A stretch of 64,000 nucleotides of DNA from contig NW_026262690.1 in the NCBI RefSeq assembly GCF_021869535.1, forward strand, positions 14,471,001-14,535,000, written 5' to 3'. The notes under the pieces were generated by a model. The model searched no databases, had not been told where the DNA came from, and saw only the letters and a list, made by a program, of their open reading frames with translations. Shown in pieces: positions 21,939 to 33,559 of this stretch. Position 1 is the stretch's first letter, and every line of letters starts with the position of its first letter. The DNA comes from Mytilus californianus (taxonomy: Eukaryota > Mollusca > Bivalvia > Mytilida > Mytilidae). A program made the translations under genes and the position numbers.

Positions 21939-22003
21939 CTGAAATTATCACAATAACCTTGAGTCAAATCGTTGAAAGTGCGTCGATGCACAATATATAT
22001 CAT
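21939..22003 (-). pseudogene. Dead exon 1 copy of the cysteine-rich gene (block A)
   Basis: ATG at 22001-22003 and a GTAATT donor at 21938 remain, but the exon is 65 rather than 67 bp and internal indels scramble the signal peptide (MIYIVHRRTFND...). Upstream, the promoter block is decayed ('caacgtgatattggtcatag' at about 22080). Confidence 0.6.
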
Positions 22004-22431
22004 TTTGTCTTTTCTTGATAGTTAACAGTTAAGCTTTTTAAGTCAATCGTTTTGATATTTTGCCAAATGTTCCTTAGACAACGTGATATTGGTCATAGTC
22101 AAGCTATATCTATATATGAGGCAACAGTAGTTTGTCGATAATATGTTACACTCTAACTTTAATAGATGAGATACTAGTAAGTAGTGCATAAAACGCTTCA
22201 GAAATCAAGTCAGAATGTTCTTCTCCTGGAAATGAAAAACATCTGGAAATAAAGCTGCTGATTCTACTCTAAAAGAACAACCATCTTCTCATGGATACAT
22301 GTCAGCCAACTCTTGTAGAAGCATCTCCTGGAAACAGAAAAGACCTCAACTTCTGAAAACAGAAGAAAACCTCTCTTGTATTCAGAAAAACCAACGTCTC
22401 CTGGAAGCAGAAATAAAAAAGAGAAACACTG

Positions 22432-22740
22432 ATGGCAGTCAAAAAAATAGAGAAAGACCGACAACACTATAGTCTAAAGACAAAAGACGAACACACAAAG
22501 TCCACAAAACATGCAGAAAAATTGAAGAAAAACCGACAACACCGTAGTCTAAAGACAAAAGACGAACACACAAAGTCAACAAAACATACAGAAAAATTGA
22601 AGAAAAACCGACAACACCGTGGTCTAAAGACAAAAGACGAACACACAAAGTCCACAAAACATACAGAAAAAATAGAAGAAAAACCTTCCATAACGATCAA
22701 CCAAATCATGATCACGTTCGTAAAACTTCCTAAGAGATAA
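22432..22740 (+). repeat. 81-bp tandem repeat, three units, open in several frames
   Basis: Three near-identical 81-bp units ('ccgacaacaccgtagtctaa', 'agacaaaagacgaacacaca'). Because 81 is a multiple of three, both strands carry ORFs: plus strand gives 27-residue repeats (LKTKDEHTKSTKHTEKLKKN). No splice signals, homologue or block-B copy support translation, so it is called a minisatellite. Confidence 0.7.
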
Positions 22741-22749
22741 CATCAGGTT

Positions 22750-24340
22750 ATCATAAAAGGAAACTCAAGTCCTGGAAAATTGTATCAGATTCATCTGATA
22801 GTCTCCTGGAACGCAGCCTTATAGATATGGAATGTTCAAAATAGAAAAAAAAATAAATCGTCTCTTTGGTCTTAAAATGTCGAGCTCAACTGCTCGTCAC
22901 TGTCAATTTCTAGATATAAATCCAGATATGAAGCATAACTAGTTGTATATAGTGCATACTTATTTCAAGTTCAGTGGTATTGTTGCGATCAAAAGTAAAC
23001 CAACAAACTTTGGATTATTCAGTGAGGAGATATGTATAAAGCGGAACGTGAATCATAAAGAATCGTTTGATATGTTTGAGCTTTTGATTTTGCCATTTGA
23101 TTAAGGACTGTCCGTTTTCATTTTCCTTGGAGTTCGGTATTTTTGGTGTTTAACTTTTAAGTCTGTCTGAAGAAAAGAAATTAATCGACATCATAAAGAG
23201 CATAAATAGCTCCCAAAGGAATGTAGGCTGTTTGTTGGAAACATGTCTTCCAAGCGGGACAAATATGTTTTCTAATTTTAAAAATCAACTTTTACATCTT
23301 GAGAATGTCAGTTTTAGAGAATTTTTGTTTGAATTCAAGTGGTTTTTATGAGTATAATTTGTCCATTCCTGAAACAAAATAATTGAGAGTACGTTGGCCA
23401 TTTTTTCATGAAACAAAATTATACTGAATCTTTCAATCTGTTTTTATATTAAAACGACCAATGTATGTGTAAAGGATAAGAAAGTAGTTAAGTGTTTTTC
23501 AATTAGACAGAAATATCGGTGGCATGTGGGAAGAAAATTACCATAATGTTGAGAACACATGAAAAAATTTAAAGATACTATTGAACAGTTAGCAAACAAT
23601 GAAAGAAAAGAATTTAGCCTTTTGTGTGAAATTTCATTTTCCTATTCATCAATTTAGATTACAGCTATTGCAAAAATACTATTATCAAAACAGGGTTTTC
23701 CAAGTTACATGGACAAAATTTCAATTCTTCCTTGTATTAAATACATATGTTAACCGATATTAAGTGTAGCTTGTAAAAATAGAGATACTTATTTTATTTT
23801 ATCAGCTATTAAATCAAGGCCATAAGATTTACTGTCAAAATATCAATATGATCTTTCCTTTGTTGTCCATTCGTTTGATGTGTTTTGTCATTTGATTTTG
23901 CCATGTGATTAGGGACTTTCCGATTGAATTTTCCTCAGAGTTCAGTATTTTTGTGATTTTACTTTTTACTAAAATACTTTTACAGCAGAGATATTATAAT
24001 GGCATTTGTCAAAAATTTAACTTTCGTTATTTGCTTATTTATAGTTTGAAGCAAGATTCAAATGTTTTTTAGTTAATCTGCAATGAAGTTCTGAACAAAT
24101 TGTTACTCAGTGCGCATTGCACAAGATTGTGTGTTCCTGTAATGTTTTTTGACGTTGCTGTATTAAATCTACTCTGAAGTACAGCTACCTTTATAAGACA
24201 GAAGAAATTTCATATAGCAGGTTTTGTACTTTGAGAGCTGCATTTCAGTAATTGTCAACATTCTTTGAAGTGGTATAATGTTTATTAGTGTATTATTTGT
24301 ATTTTTGTTTGTATTAGTAGTCTTCTACCCCAGGATTAGA
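22750..24340. other. No gene seen; repeat scraps
   Basis: Includes two copies of the word 'gattttgccatttgattaggg...ttggagttcggtatttttg' (about 23090-23145 and 23895-23950; also at 31210-31275 and 60790-60850), a dispersed family. Otherwise AT-rich with no supported exon. Confidence 0.5.
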
Positions 24341-24349
24341 TTACCATAG

Positions 24350-24800
24350 CTTTATTTGGCAAAACCTTTCGGAATTTTTGGGTTCTCAATGCTCCTCAAA
24401 TTTGTATTTTATTTGGCCTTCTTTACTTTTTTTATTCGCGCGTCACTGATGATTATTTTGTGTACAGACGCGCGTCTGGCGTACACAATTTTTATCCCTG
24501 TATTTATGATAGAACTGAGAATGGAAACGGGAAATGTGTCAAGGAGACAACAACCCAAGGCCACCAATGGGTGGTTCAATGATGAGTTGACAGCATATAT
24601 GTTACGTTTTGGAGCACGTGTTTTTCAACAAACAGTCGCCATTCCTATGCAAACCAACTATGCTCCCTTTCTTGCCGACTTTTTGCTTTATTCATACGAG
24701 GCAGAATTTACATAGGAGCTTGTTAAGAAAAGAAGCTAGCATTATGTTTAACTTCACGTTCCGCTATATAGATGATTATCCCTAATTTCTTTTAAAAGGG
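24350..24800 (+). mobile_element. Reverse-transcriptase element relic with YIDD box
   Basis: The plus strand encodes FGARVFQQTVAIPMQTNYAP then FLADFLLYSYEAEF, followed after frame breaks by FNFTFRYIDD (24762-24776 for RYIDD). These are the core reverse transcriptase motifs of the family whose C-terminal part is at 32108-32428. 'IPMQTNYAP' departs from the usual IPMGTNCAP. The dispersed 'cgcgcgtctggcgtac' repeat core abuts it at 24435-24495. Confidence 0.75.
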
Positions 24801-25768
24801 TTCGGGTTGCAATTATGCTTGCAATAGTTTTAAGTTGTAATCTTTGTGGTGGTTTTTTTTATTTTGATGTCTGTGTTGTTTATATCGGCAACAGTCTTGT
24901 ATATCCTTTGTCATAACGTGTTTCAATTTCAAAACTTCACACTCGGTCAAGTTTCAGGGTTAGAAAAATTGCGGTTACCGAATTCGGTGTTGTCTTATTG
25001 TTATATAAGAATCAATAATTACCAGTCCGCTATTGTGTGATAATTTATTAAAAAAAAAAAACGATAACAAGACTTTAAAAACGTTTTTCTGGATTTACCT
25101 TCATCAGGAACGCTCAAAAACGAACATTTCAAAGCCAATGATGTATTAGAACCGAAACAGTTGATGGGCAATATTATCAACGTATGGCATTGTCAGTTTG
25201 TTTTCGATTCATGAGTTTGAATATCCCTTTGGTATATTTCGCCTTGTAACACGATAGGTGTCACATGTTGAGCAGGATCTGCTACCCCTCCTCGTGTCCG
25301 AGGCTGTATGAATTATATTTTTCCTAGCATAAGTTAGTAAGGGTGATCAGTGTCAGGCCTAGGAGTTCAGAGGGCGTACGTCCCTTTTTGATCGCTGAAA
25401 AAGGCAATCGAAAATTTCTAACGATTTAAATAATTTTTTGACATAAAATCCTCCAAGAAATCCGTTTTATTGAAATTCGCCATCCCCACTCCACTCCCCT
25501 TTTTCAAAAATTCTGGATCCGCCTGCTGGTGATTATCGATCATATCACCATAGCTGAAGACGTTGCATGAGGTAATAATGTCTCGTGTGGAGAGTTGTCT
25601 CATTGGCAATGATACCACATCTTCTTATTTTTATATTGTAATCAAGTGGAAAAAATATGTAATTATTGTAATCGGGGAAGAAACAACTTCTTTGTTATTT
25701 GTTTGACTTCAAGATAAATGCGTATAAAATAAAACCGGTTAACATAATACTGATCAAAGAAACGTCTT

Positions 25769-28212
25769 TCATGTCTCAACTTCAACCTCAGCAAGTTGTG
25801 TTTTCCTTGGTCCATTCAGTTTGATATATATAAAATCTATGACCAATAAAAAAGCTCCAAAGAAATTTGTAAATACAAAGAAAAAGAATTTAGCGTTGTA
25901 ACTTCACGTCAGATCTCTCAATGAACCTGAAAATTAAATCAAAACAATTTAAAGTCTGAATACAACTAAACAAGTAAGTGTAATGATTTCAATTTAATTC
26001 TTGTCCGGTTATACAAGGAACCGATTTTCCGTGTTAGGTGAATGCCACGCTCTCTGCACGTAAATGAGCTCTTACAATAAGATTCTGAGGCGTCCATAGA
26101 TGGTAATGTTCAAAAGCAAAATTACAAACTTATCAAACAATCCTCAATTTATAGTGGCAGCGAATATTTCGCATCCATCGTCCTATTCGACCTAACTTGA
26201 AGAACCTACCTATTGAATTTATTGTTAAATTGCTCGCGTCAAGCACATGCATTAAATATTTGCCGCTGAACACTAAACAAGCACAACATACCACTAATCA
26301 ATCAATAAATTTCATTTCTTAATATTTTTCTTTCTATATCGTGTAAGAACAAAAAATAAAACTGTATAGCTAGCATGCGTAATAAATGGAATGGGTCACT
26401 TGTGTTGTTTTTCATTCATCTTTATGTAATCCCGTTCTATGGGAAAATAGATATCTCAGAAACTTCACATTACAATGATATTGACTGTGTTTGTTAAAAA
26501 AAAAATTACACCTGTTGGAACAAAATTACATTTACTCTAAGAAAATGTTGATATGCAAGAAAAACCCAACGCTGATTTCGTCTGCAACACCTTGGTACAC
26601 ATCCATTGGCTTCAACTAACTATAGAAATGGAAGTAAACACTTCGCATTTACATTTGTAGTCAAAAAAACAATTTACATCAATCATTTTCAAATATTCAA
26701 GATTTGTTTGCTATGCTTGTAACCATTGAGATAATTTCGCTTTAAACAACGATCTTCGTTGACAAGACAGAAGTAGAGTTGTTTAGATATATATTTCTTC
26801 TCGCTAATTTAAACTTTTTCTGTAAGTTACTTACCATTTAATGGTCCAGTAATCCCAAAAAATATGTGCTGACCTCCAGTCATTAGCCAAATAGCTTGGC
26901 CGAACCGTTCCGGTTCGATTATTTCTGACAAAGTAGATGAATTAATAGCAAACATAGTCCCTCCAATGAGCATATATCACAGAATATAAAACAAGGGACC
27001 AGAATTCAGTATAAAACGGATTTAAGGAGTTTATAATACCACATATAATCAATGCAATAATCACAATTTTTTTTCTACCAATAAAACCATGATCTGCGAA
27101 TATTCCACTTCCAGCCCGACCAAATATGTCTATAACACTGGAAATAGATATGATAATACTAGTACGGGTTTTGTCTATCCCGTGGAAGTCTGATAACGGA
27201 GGAATGAACATGATTGGATATAAGCAACCAATACTTCCTGTTAAATAAGCTATTATAAACAAAGTAAATGAATGTTTCTAAAAATTGCGCAGTTGAACAC
27301 ATAACGAAGAACGGACACAAAGCTATGTTTCGTTACTAAAGTTGCATCTACCTTATTAACACTCTCATCACTTATTGATCTAATTATTTCAGCTGTATTG
27401 ATATCATATAAATATTCGCTACTTAAATAATGTTTTCTTTTCGTCTCGGAACTTCCAAATTTTGCAAGTATGTTTCCTTGAGACGAGCTGACATGCTGGT
27501 TTGATTCAACTAAAGTTGGAACCATTTCAACTTGCACAACTTCCGATTCTGTTCTTGAACGCATTCGTTGTAGCATTGCTTTTCTAGCTAAAGGCTAAAA
27601 CGAATCGCCTGTGAGTGACCTTGGACGGAATCCGTGAGACTGATCATTAATTTCTTCTAACAGTGCTTTTGTTTCTGGTTTTCTAGAGTCACTAAATTAA
27701 TGAGTTGATGCAAGCCCCCCAGAACGTCAGCAACACTAATAAACTAATAAATAAACAAACAATGAAACAAACATAAAACTTCACATTGGCAACCATTGGA
27801 GAGCGAAACATTCTATCAGCTTGGCAAACCCTTTTCGGCACACAGGGTGCACAAAATTTGGATAACAATACATTAGACCTTGAACGCTTTAATCTTTTAA
27901 AATTACATAACAAGATCGTATTAGACCAAGACGATCCAAATAAAGAGGTAACAAGACCTACACCAACATAAATGGAATCTGCATTCTGAAATTTAATACA
28001 AGGAAAGTCTGCGAATGAGAACGACTTTCTTATATAAAAGATACAATAAAACCACTCAAACTTACCGACTAAAATGCTGTGAGAGAAAATGAAAAAGTAG
28101 ATACTTTGAGCAAATGTATTACATATTAATCCAAGACTGCCAATATATCCACCCGTCATTATCACCTGTCTGAATGTCAGAAACTTCAGTCCTATTGTCA
28201 TGCTTAGGAAAC
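25769..28212 (-). pseudogene. Monocarboxylate transporter-like (MFS) pseudogene
   Basis: Five exon-like segments on the minus strand: 28066-28212 (TIGLKFLTFRQVIMTGGYIG, SLGLICNTFA: helices 3-4 region), about 27785-27978 (IYVGVGLVTSLFG..., then CNFKRLK), 27352-27691 (cytoplasmic loop), 26835-27277 (KHSFTLFIIAYLTGSIGCLY ... GIDKTRTS ... DIFGRAGSGIFAD, helices 7-10) and 25769-25926 (last helix and tail). Splice sites still look good. Lesions: a frame break near 27890, TAG at 27595-27597, a frame break near 26970 (the frame resumes LIGGTMFAINSSTLSEII), and TGA at 25904-25906 where the frame otherwise continues on both sides. The 5' exons are missing; a LINE lies upstream. Confidence 0.8.
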
Positions 28213-28384
28213 CTGAAATTCAAAAATAAATATGACATTGTGTTAGCGAACATACGACGTAGAATAGTTTCTTTTTTTTGAGATTTGGGTGCAAACTAAG
28301 TTACAATATTTCTCAAAAAATTACACTGCCAATGAGACCGCTATATGAATCGACTTAGGAAATGCGTTTTTTGTTTAGCTTGCT

Positions 28385-28735
28385 TTCAGAAATTGCGAGC
28401 ATTCCTTGATACGGTATCATTCTGTATCGTTTTTAACTTACATTGAGTATAGACTGCAAGTATTCCTTGATACAATATCATTCTGTATCGCTTTTAACTT
28501 ACATTGAATAACTGCGAGTATTCTTTGATACGATATCATTCTGTATCGCTTTAAACTTGCATTGAGAAACTGCGAGTATTTTTTGATACGGTATCATTCT
28601 GTATCGTTTTTAACTTACACCGAGTAACTGCGAGCATTGAATTTCTATGATACGATATTATTATGTTATTTTTTGGTTTTCCTTCAGTAACTGCGAGCAT
28701 TCTTCGATACAGTGTCATTCTGTGTCTCGCTTTTT
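28385..28735. repeat. Tandem repeat, about 58-63 bp unit, six copies
   Basis: Units read 'actgcgagtattccttgata', 'cgatatcattctgtatcg', 'cttttaacttacattgag'. The last two are degenerate and abut the LINE start. No coding value; the ORFs crossing it are incidental. Confidence 0.85.
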
Positions 28736-28740
28736 TTTGG

Positions 28741-30305
28741 GAGACGCACTGTGGTATAAAATGCTTTTGAATAATATGAATGGATGTATGTATAATGTTA
28801 TTGTAAATATGTATCAAGGTACTAAGTCATGTATTTCATATAACAATTCCATGTAATAACGGGGTTAGACAAGGCGAAAATTTATCGCCTTTTCTTTTTT
28901 CCCTATTTTTGAATGATCTTGATTCATTTTTGCAAACCTGTAATATAGAGGGCCTAAATTCAGTCTCAACAGAAAAACTTGACATATTTTTAAAACTTTT
29001 TATTATTCTGTATGCTGATGATACTGTGTTGATGGTCGAATCCTCAACTCAACTCCAAAAACTTTTAGATTGTTTTCTAGATTACACAGATGTATGGAGG
29101 CTAAAAGTAAATGTTGATAAAACAAAGGTCGTGGTTTTTTCAAGGAGACGACCATCATGTAATTTTCAATTTTTCTTTAATGAAAAAAAACTGGATATCG
29201 TTGATGAATTTAACTATTTGGGCATAATTCTAACAAGAACAGGTAATTTTGATAAAACGAAGCAATTTAATGTAGAAAAGGCTACTAAGGCTCTTTTCGA
29301 AGTGTTAAGACTAGGTCGTCTACATAATCTTTCTATATGTAGTCAGTTGGACTTATTTGATAAAATGGTGAAACCAGTATTACTGTACGGTTGTGAAGTA
29401 TGGGGTATTGGAAATAATGAGATAATTGAAAGGGTACAACTAAAATTTTGTAAATTATTATTAGGTCTGAAAACATCAATACCCTCTTACATGATTTATG
29501 GGGAGCTTGGAAGATATCCTATAGACTTGGACATAAAAACTAGATTGATCTCATTTTGGGGGAAATTAAATTCTGGTAAAGAGACAAAATTATCATATAC
29601 TTTATATAAATTGTGTTATCACATGTCTATTAATGGCAATGTGCATTTTTCATGGTTAAACAGAGTAAAGACTATTTTAAACGAATGTGGTATCCCCAGT
29701 GTTTGGGAAACGCAATCTTTTATGAATTGTAAATGGTTATTTTCATTCATCAAGCTCAGACTTAAAGATCAGTTTGTACAAGTCTGGCATTCTTTGCTTG
29801 AAAACTCACCAAAAGCACTTAATTATAAATTTTTTAAAGATTTTTTTGGAAAAGAAGATTATTTTGAAATTCTTGGGAACAAACTGTCTATTGATTTTTG
29901 TAGATTTAGGACCACAAATCACAAGCTCCCTATTGAACAGGGTAGATGGAATAATATAGTTAGAAATAATAGACTGTGTCTTCTATGTAATAAAAATGAC
30001 ATTGGTGATGAATTTCATTACATATTAGAATGCAAATACCTTGAAGAAAACGGGAAACATTGTACGTCACATTATTATTTTTAAAATGCAAATACTGTTA
30101 AATACAAGCAGATTATGTCTTCAAAACACAAATCAGAACTGATTAAACTTTGTAACTTTATAAAGATTATCAACACAGGTATATGTGCTCCTGGCTAAAA
30201 TGTACTTCATATATTGTCTTAGCAATTGTTTTGTTTGTTCTGTCTTATTGTAAATATTGTACATAAATGTCTTCTCTATACCTATGTATATGGTTTATTG
30301 AGAAT
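28741..30305 (+). mobile_element. 5'-truncated LINE (non-LTR reverse transcriptase ORF2)
   Basis: The reverse transcriptase begins inside the fingers (ALWYKMLLNNMNGCMYNVIV), shifts frame near 28845, then is open to 30084: NGVRQGENLSPFLFSLFLND, YADDT (catalytic box, about 29010-29024), NYLGIILTRTGNF, KPVLLYGCEVWG, and a C-terminal Cys/His cluster CLLCNKNDIGDEFHYILEC. A short 3' UTR with AATAAAG follows to about 30305. No N-terminal endonuclease. The long open frame suggests relatively recent arrival; one frame break and 5' truncation make it immobile on its own. Confidence 0.9.
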
Positions 30306-30503
30306 AAAGATATATACATACCATCAAAATTACATACAGGCGAGACATATCTGAGACTTAATGTCAATAGTTTATCAAAAACAATATCTGTTTTTTTTAA
30401 ACCTGAATAACATAAATAGTAATATTATTTCATGTAACTATAAGGTATGTGAAGCAATCTTTCGTAATCCCTTGAAGATAAATTTTCTATAATTTTCTTT
30501 CAG

Positions 30504-30770
30504 ACGATTCAAGCATATGGATTCTGTGAAGAGTTTGGGAACATCTTTCCTGTACAGTAATATGATGTATGGCTTTGGTACTTATCTGTCTGAGAAACTT
30601 GGAGGTCATACATGGGAGGAATTGGTGGAATCTGAAATCTCCCAGTCCCTTGGAATGACTTCATCTACTTTTATCACCACTGTGGCGGACGTAGAAAATG
30701 TTGCACAAGGTTACGATAAGGGTCCTCTATCAAAAGGCTACTTTGTACCAGTGCTATTAGCGTTTAGCAG
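30504..30770 (+). CDS. Beta-lactamase-like serine hydrolase, YxN exon
   Basis: A CTTTCAG acceptor (ending 30503) and GTAAGT donor (30771) bound 267 bp encoding RFKHMDSVKSLGTSFLYSNM, MYGFGTYLSEKLGGHTWEEL, and on to GYFVPVLLAFS. The YSN is the second active-site box (YxN) of class C beta-lactamase-like hydrolases, followed by the usual LGGHTWEEL...LGMTSSTF region. The phase-2 end joins the next exon as R (AG|G). The upstream exon with the nucleophile SxxK box was not found in the window; a LINE and the transporter pseudogene lie upstream. Confidence 0.75.
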
Positions 30771-32107
30771 GTAAGTTTTACGCAGATAATGTACTTTTAA
30801 TGATAAAAAAAAATGTATCATATTATGACTTCTGTCAAAGAAGAAACATTTATAACGTCTGATGTCATCACTGATTGGATGTGTACCAAGCGTTTGAACT
30901 TTAAGTAACGAACATCGGTTTGCGTCATTTCCCCAATGCATATAATTATGTAGACATATCGTTTTATCAACGAACGTTTCTAATGACCTTTAACAATAAG
31001 AAAAGTGAAAGGTTAGAGTCAAATAGCTAACAATCTAATGTATTCAACATTTAATGTACATTTTTTGTCCTGGATTGCGCCTGAAGTAGTTTTGTCGTTT
31101 ATATTAAAATAACGGTAGTACTATGAGTCCTTTTTAGGGAAATATAAGAATCGGTTGTAAGAAGTCAGGAACATGACAGTTGCTTTCCATTCCTTTGATG
31201 TGTTTCAGCTTTTTATTTTGCCATTTGATTACGGACTTTCCGTTTTTAGTTTACCTTAGAGTTCGGTATTTTTGCTATTCTACTTTTTGACATCATTTCT
31301 CATGAAACACTGTCATTGAAAGATAGATGAATAAACCACACAGATTTTCAATCGATATGATTAATTTAATCAACATGTATTAAAAAAAAATCCTCTGATC
31401 AATTAATATGAAGGAATTAACACATTGGAGATGTTCCTGCAACTCTGTCAATAAACAGATGTATGTTCTAATACAAAAAATTAAAATAATGAAAATTGTT
31501 GCTTAAAACAAAGCTTATGTCTGTGTGAAGAAAGAAAACGTCTTGCATTCATTTCCCAAACTGTCGCGATTATAGTAGTTGAAATGCATTTCTTAATAGT
31601 TACTTGTTTGTTAATAAAAACTTAATTAAATGTAACAAAGTATCAATCGACAAAACTCGGCAGATTCCGGTACATATATCCAACTTATGTAGGTTATCGG
31701 AATCTGCTGAGGTTTACCGACTTAAAAAATACCAATATGGCAACAAAAGACATAAGGACAATAGTACTAAACGTTTCAACTTTTTTTCTTCTTTGATCAT
31801 ATACAAAAGAGAGGGACGAATGATACCAGAAGGACAGTCAAACCCATAGATCGAAAACAAACTGACAACGCCATGGCCAAAAATAAAAAGACAAACAGAC
31901 AAATAATAGTACAGATGACACAACATAGAAAACTAAGGACTAAGCAACACGAACCCCACCAAAAACTGGGGATGATCTCAGGTGCTCCGGAAGGGTAAGC
32001 AGATCCTGCTCCACATGTGGCACCCGTCGTGTTGCTTATGTTATTACAAATCCGGTAAATAGTCCAATTCGGTAGGTCACATTCGTGAAAAGGGAAGGGT
32101 ATTGTAA

Positions 32108-32428
32108 TTACGACATAAGTAGCATATCCGATATCATCTGTGAAACAGTTATTCCATAACGGTCAACCAACTCGTGATGGCGTCCGTAAAATTTACGAAG
32201 GGATGACTTCAACTTCACCATTTGGAACTCTTGGTTTAATAGCTTCCTTGTGAGCAGCAATCCTCTATCAAGGAAATCATGATAGGAAATACAAGCCCGG
32301 GAATATCGTATTAATTGGGAGATATATACTCCGTATGCAGGCGCTGCTGGAATGTTGCTACATAGAAATGGAAAGTTCACAATTGGGAAGCTGAAATTAT
32401 CTCTTTTGTCGTAAAGTTTTGTTTTCAA
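32108..32428 (-). mobile_element. Reverse-transcriptase element, C-terminal ORF fragment (copy 1)
   Basis: Open for 106 residues: MKTKLYDKRDNFSFPIVNFP, FLCSNIPAAPAYGVYISQLI, RYSRACISYHDFL, ending with YGITVSQMISDMLLMS and a stop. This is the conserved C-terminal part of a bivalve reverse transcriptase family whose catalytic part is seen at 24600-24780. It is duplicated at 38774-39094 with a few substitutions. Associated noncoding element sequence lies at 31700-32107 and continues to about 32520. Confidence 0.8.
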
Positions 32429-32580
32429 CCGACCCTCATTGTCAATTTCTAGATGTAAGTCAAGATATGAGGCAGACTTAACTGTATCTGTAGTATCCTT
32501 TATCTCTAGTTCGATGCGAAAGATTCGTTCATCAAGCTGTAAATGAGACCAATGACTGAATATCAGTGTTTTCCTTATAG

Positions 32581-32851
32581 GGAGTGGGGATTATGGGCGG
32601 GATCTGGTGCTATAATGTCCAATGCTGAAGATATGACGAAATGGATGAAATTCCATTTGAACCGAGGCCTTGACAAATATGTCATTCCATTAATGAGTCA
32701 GTCTTATTTTGATGCATTACATGCAGAACATATCGGTTTATCCTACACCACAGTCAATGAATATTTCAAAAATCAGATAGAGCCAACGGAGGAAACAGGA
32801 TACGGATTGGGATTTAAACTCGGAACATATTTTCCAGAATTGTTTCTCTGA
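32581..32851 (+). pseudogene. Duplicate beta-lactamase central exon without splice donor (copy 1)
   Basis: Acceptor TTATAG ends at 32580. The exon reads EWGLWAGSGAIMSNAEDMTK, WMKFHLNRGLDKY, then IEPTEETGYGLGFKLGTY. In copy 2 the exon ends TATAGAG|GTAATT; here 21 bp including that donor are deleted between short 'atat' direct repeats (after 32830), so the frame runs on as FPELFL and stops. The exon may be dead, may use a cryptic donor, or may serve as a terminal exon giving a protein without the HGG box. Confidence 0.7.
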
Positions 32852-33277
32852 CTTTCATGTGTAGATGATTACTTGTTCATGTTTATTGTCTTTTGTTGAT
32901 GCTTGCTTTATTGCCGGGTTATCATGCAGGCATACCATCATCTTTTTTATAATACTTTCTTTATTCATTCTTTATTTTAAAATACATTAAAGGGTATATA
33001 TGATTGATAGCTTGTAAACACGTACATCTGTGTTAATTGTCTATAGCAATGTCTGATATTGGGTGTATAGAATAAATGTATTTGACAAGTGTCTACAGTA
33101 CAGTATACTATGTGGTATTGTTTTACTTGTATCTGTGTTTATGGCGTATTGGTATTGTAGAGTTAAGTTTTGAACTTTTTCTGGTTTGATCTTTATAGTA
33201 ACCCACACTTCATATTACATTGACAATATCATGATATAAACAACATTTTGGCAAAGAAACATAAATCTATCGTTTTT

Positions 33278-33365
33278 GTCTCGCCTGCGACGAAAGTCGC
33301 AGAAAGTGAGACATAGGTATTACTATCCGGCGGCGGCGGCGGCGTAAACTATTTGTATAAAGCTT
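33278..33365 (+). repeat. Dispersed repeat head ('tctcgcctgcgacgaaagtcgc') with GGC triplets
   Basis: A GC-richer stretch with a small hairpin 'tgcgacgaaagtcgca' and 'ccggcggcggcggcggcgta'. I recognise this as the start of a widespread bivalve repeat; it leads into the 146-bp tandem array. Confidence 0.6.
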
Positions 33366-33559
33366 TATATTTCAGAAGGTAGAAGACCTGGATGCTTCAT
33401 ATTTTGTATGCAGATACCTTATGTTACGAACTTTCCGTCTGTCATATGTCCAATGTCCTTGACCTTATTTTCATGGTTCAGCGACTGCTTGAAAAAAAAG
33501 TTTAGTTTTTTTGTTATGTAAATTTCTCACTTATTATGAGTAATAGGATAACTACATTT

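Larger units (their letters stand above)
430..22150. repeat. Segmental duplication, block A
   Basis: This block is paralogous and colinear with block B (about 40370-61340). Anchors are: beta-lactamase last exon 700 vs 40650; cysteine-rich gene exon 4, 5078 vs 44870; exon 3, 5778 vs 45582; exon 2, 7894 vs 48266; signal-peptide exons 14226 vs 51579 and 17927 vs 54991; unknown terminal exon 20404 vs 57343; dead signal exon 21939 vs 61148. Noncoding sequence between anchors is also alignable by eye. The changing offset (about 37 to 40 kb) reflects block-specific insertions and deletions. The outer ends are approximate. Confidence 0.85.
31649..33277. repeat. Recent local duplication, copy 1
   Basis: Near-identical to 38315-40395 (offset 6,666 bp at the left end), starting at 'gacaaaactcggcagattcc'. 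It contains a minus-strand reverse transcriptase relic and a beta-lactamase exon. By eye there are only scattered substitutions, a 21-bp deletion at 32830/32831, and absence of a 0.42-kb insert found in copy 2 at about 39887-40309. Confidence 0.9.

Noticed and set aside
22432-22740. ORF of 27-residue Lys-rich repeats as a possible repetitive protein
   Set aside because: Openness follows from an 81-bp tandem unit; the opposite strand is also open and nothing supports expression.
27786-27971. Plus-strand ORF of 61 residues
   Set aside because: Antisense to a transporter pseudogene exon; the minus-strand reading explains the sequence.
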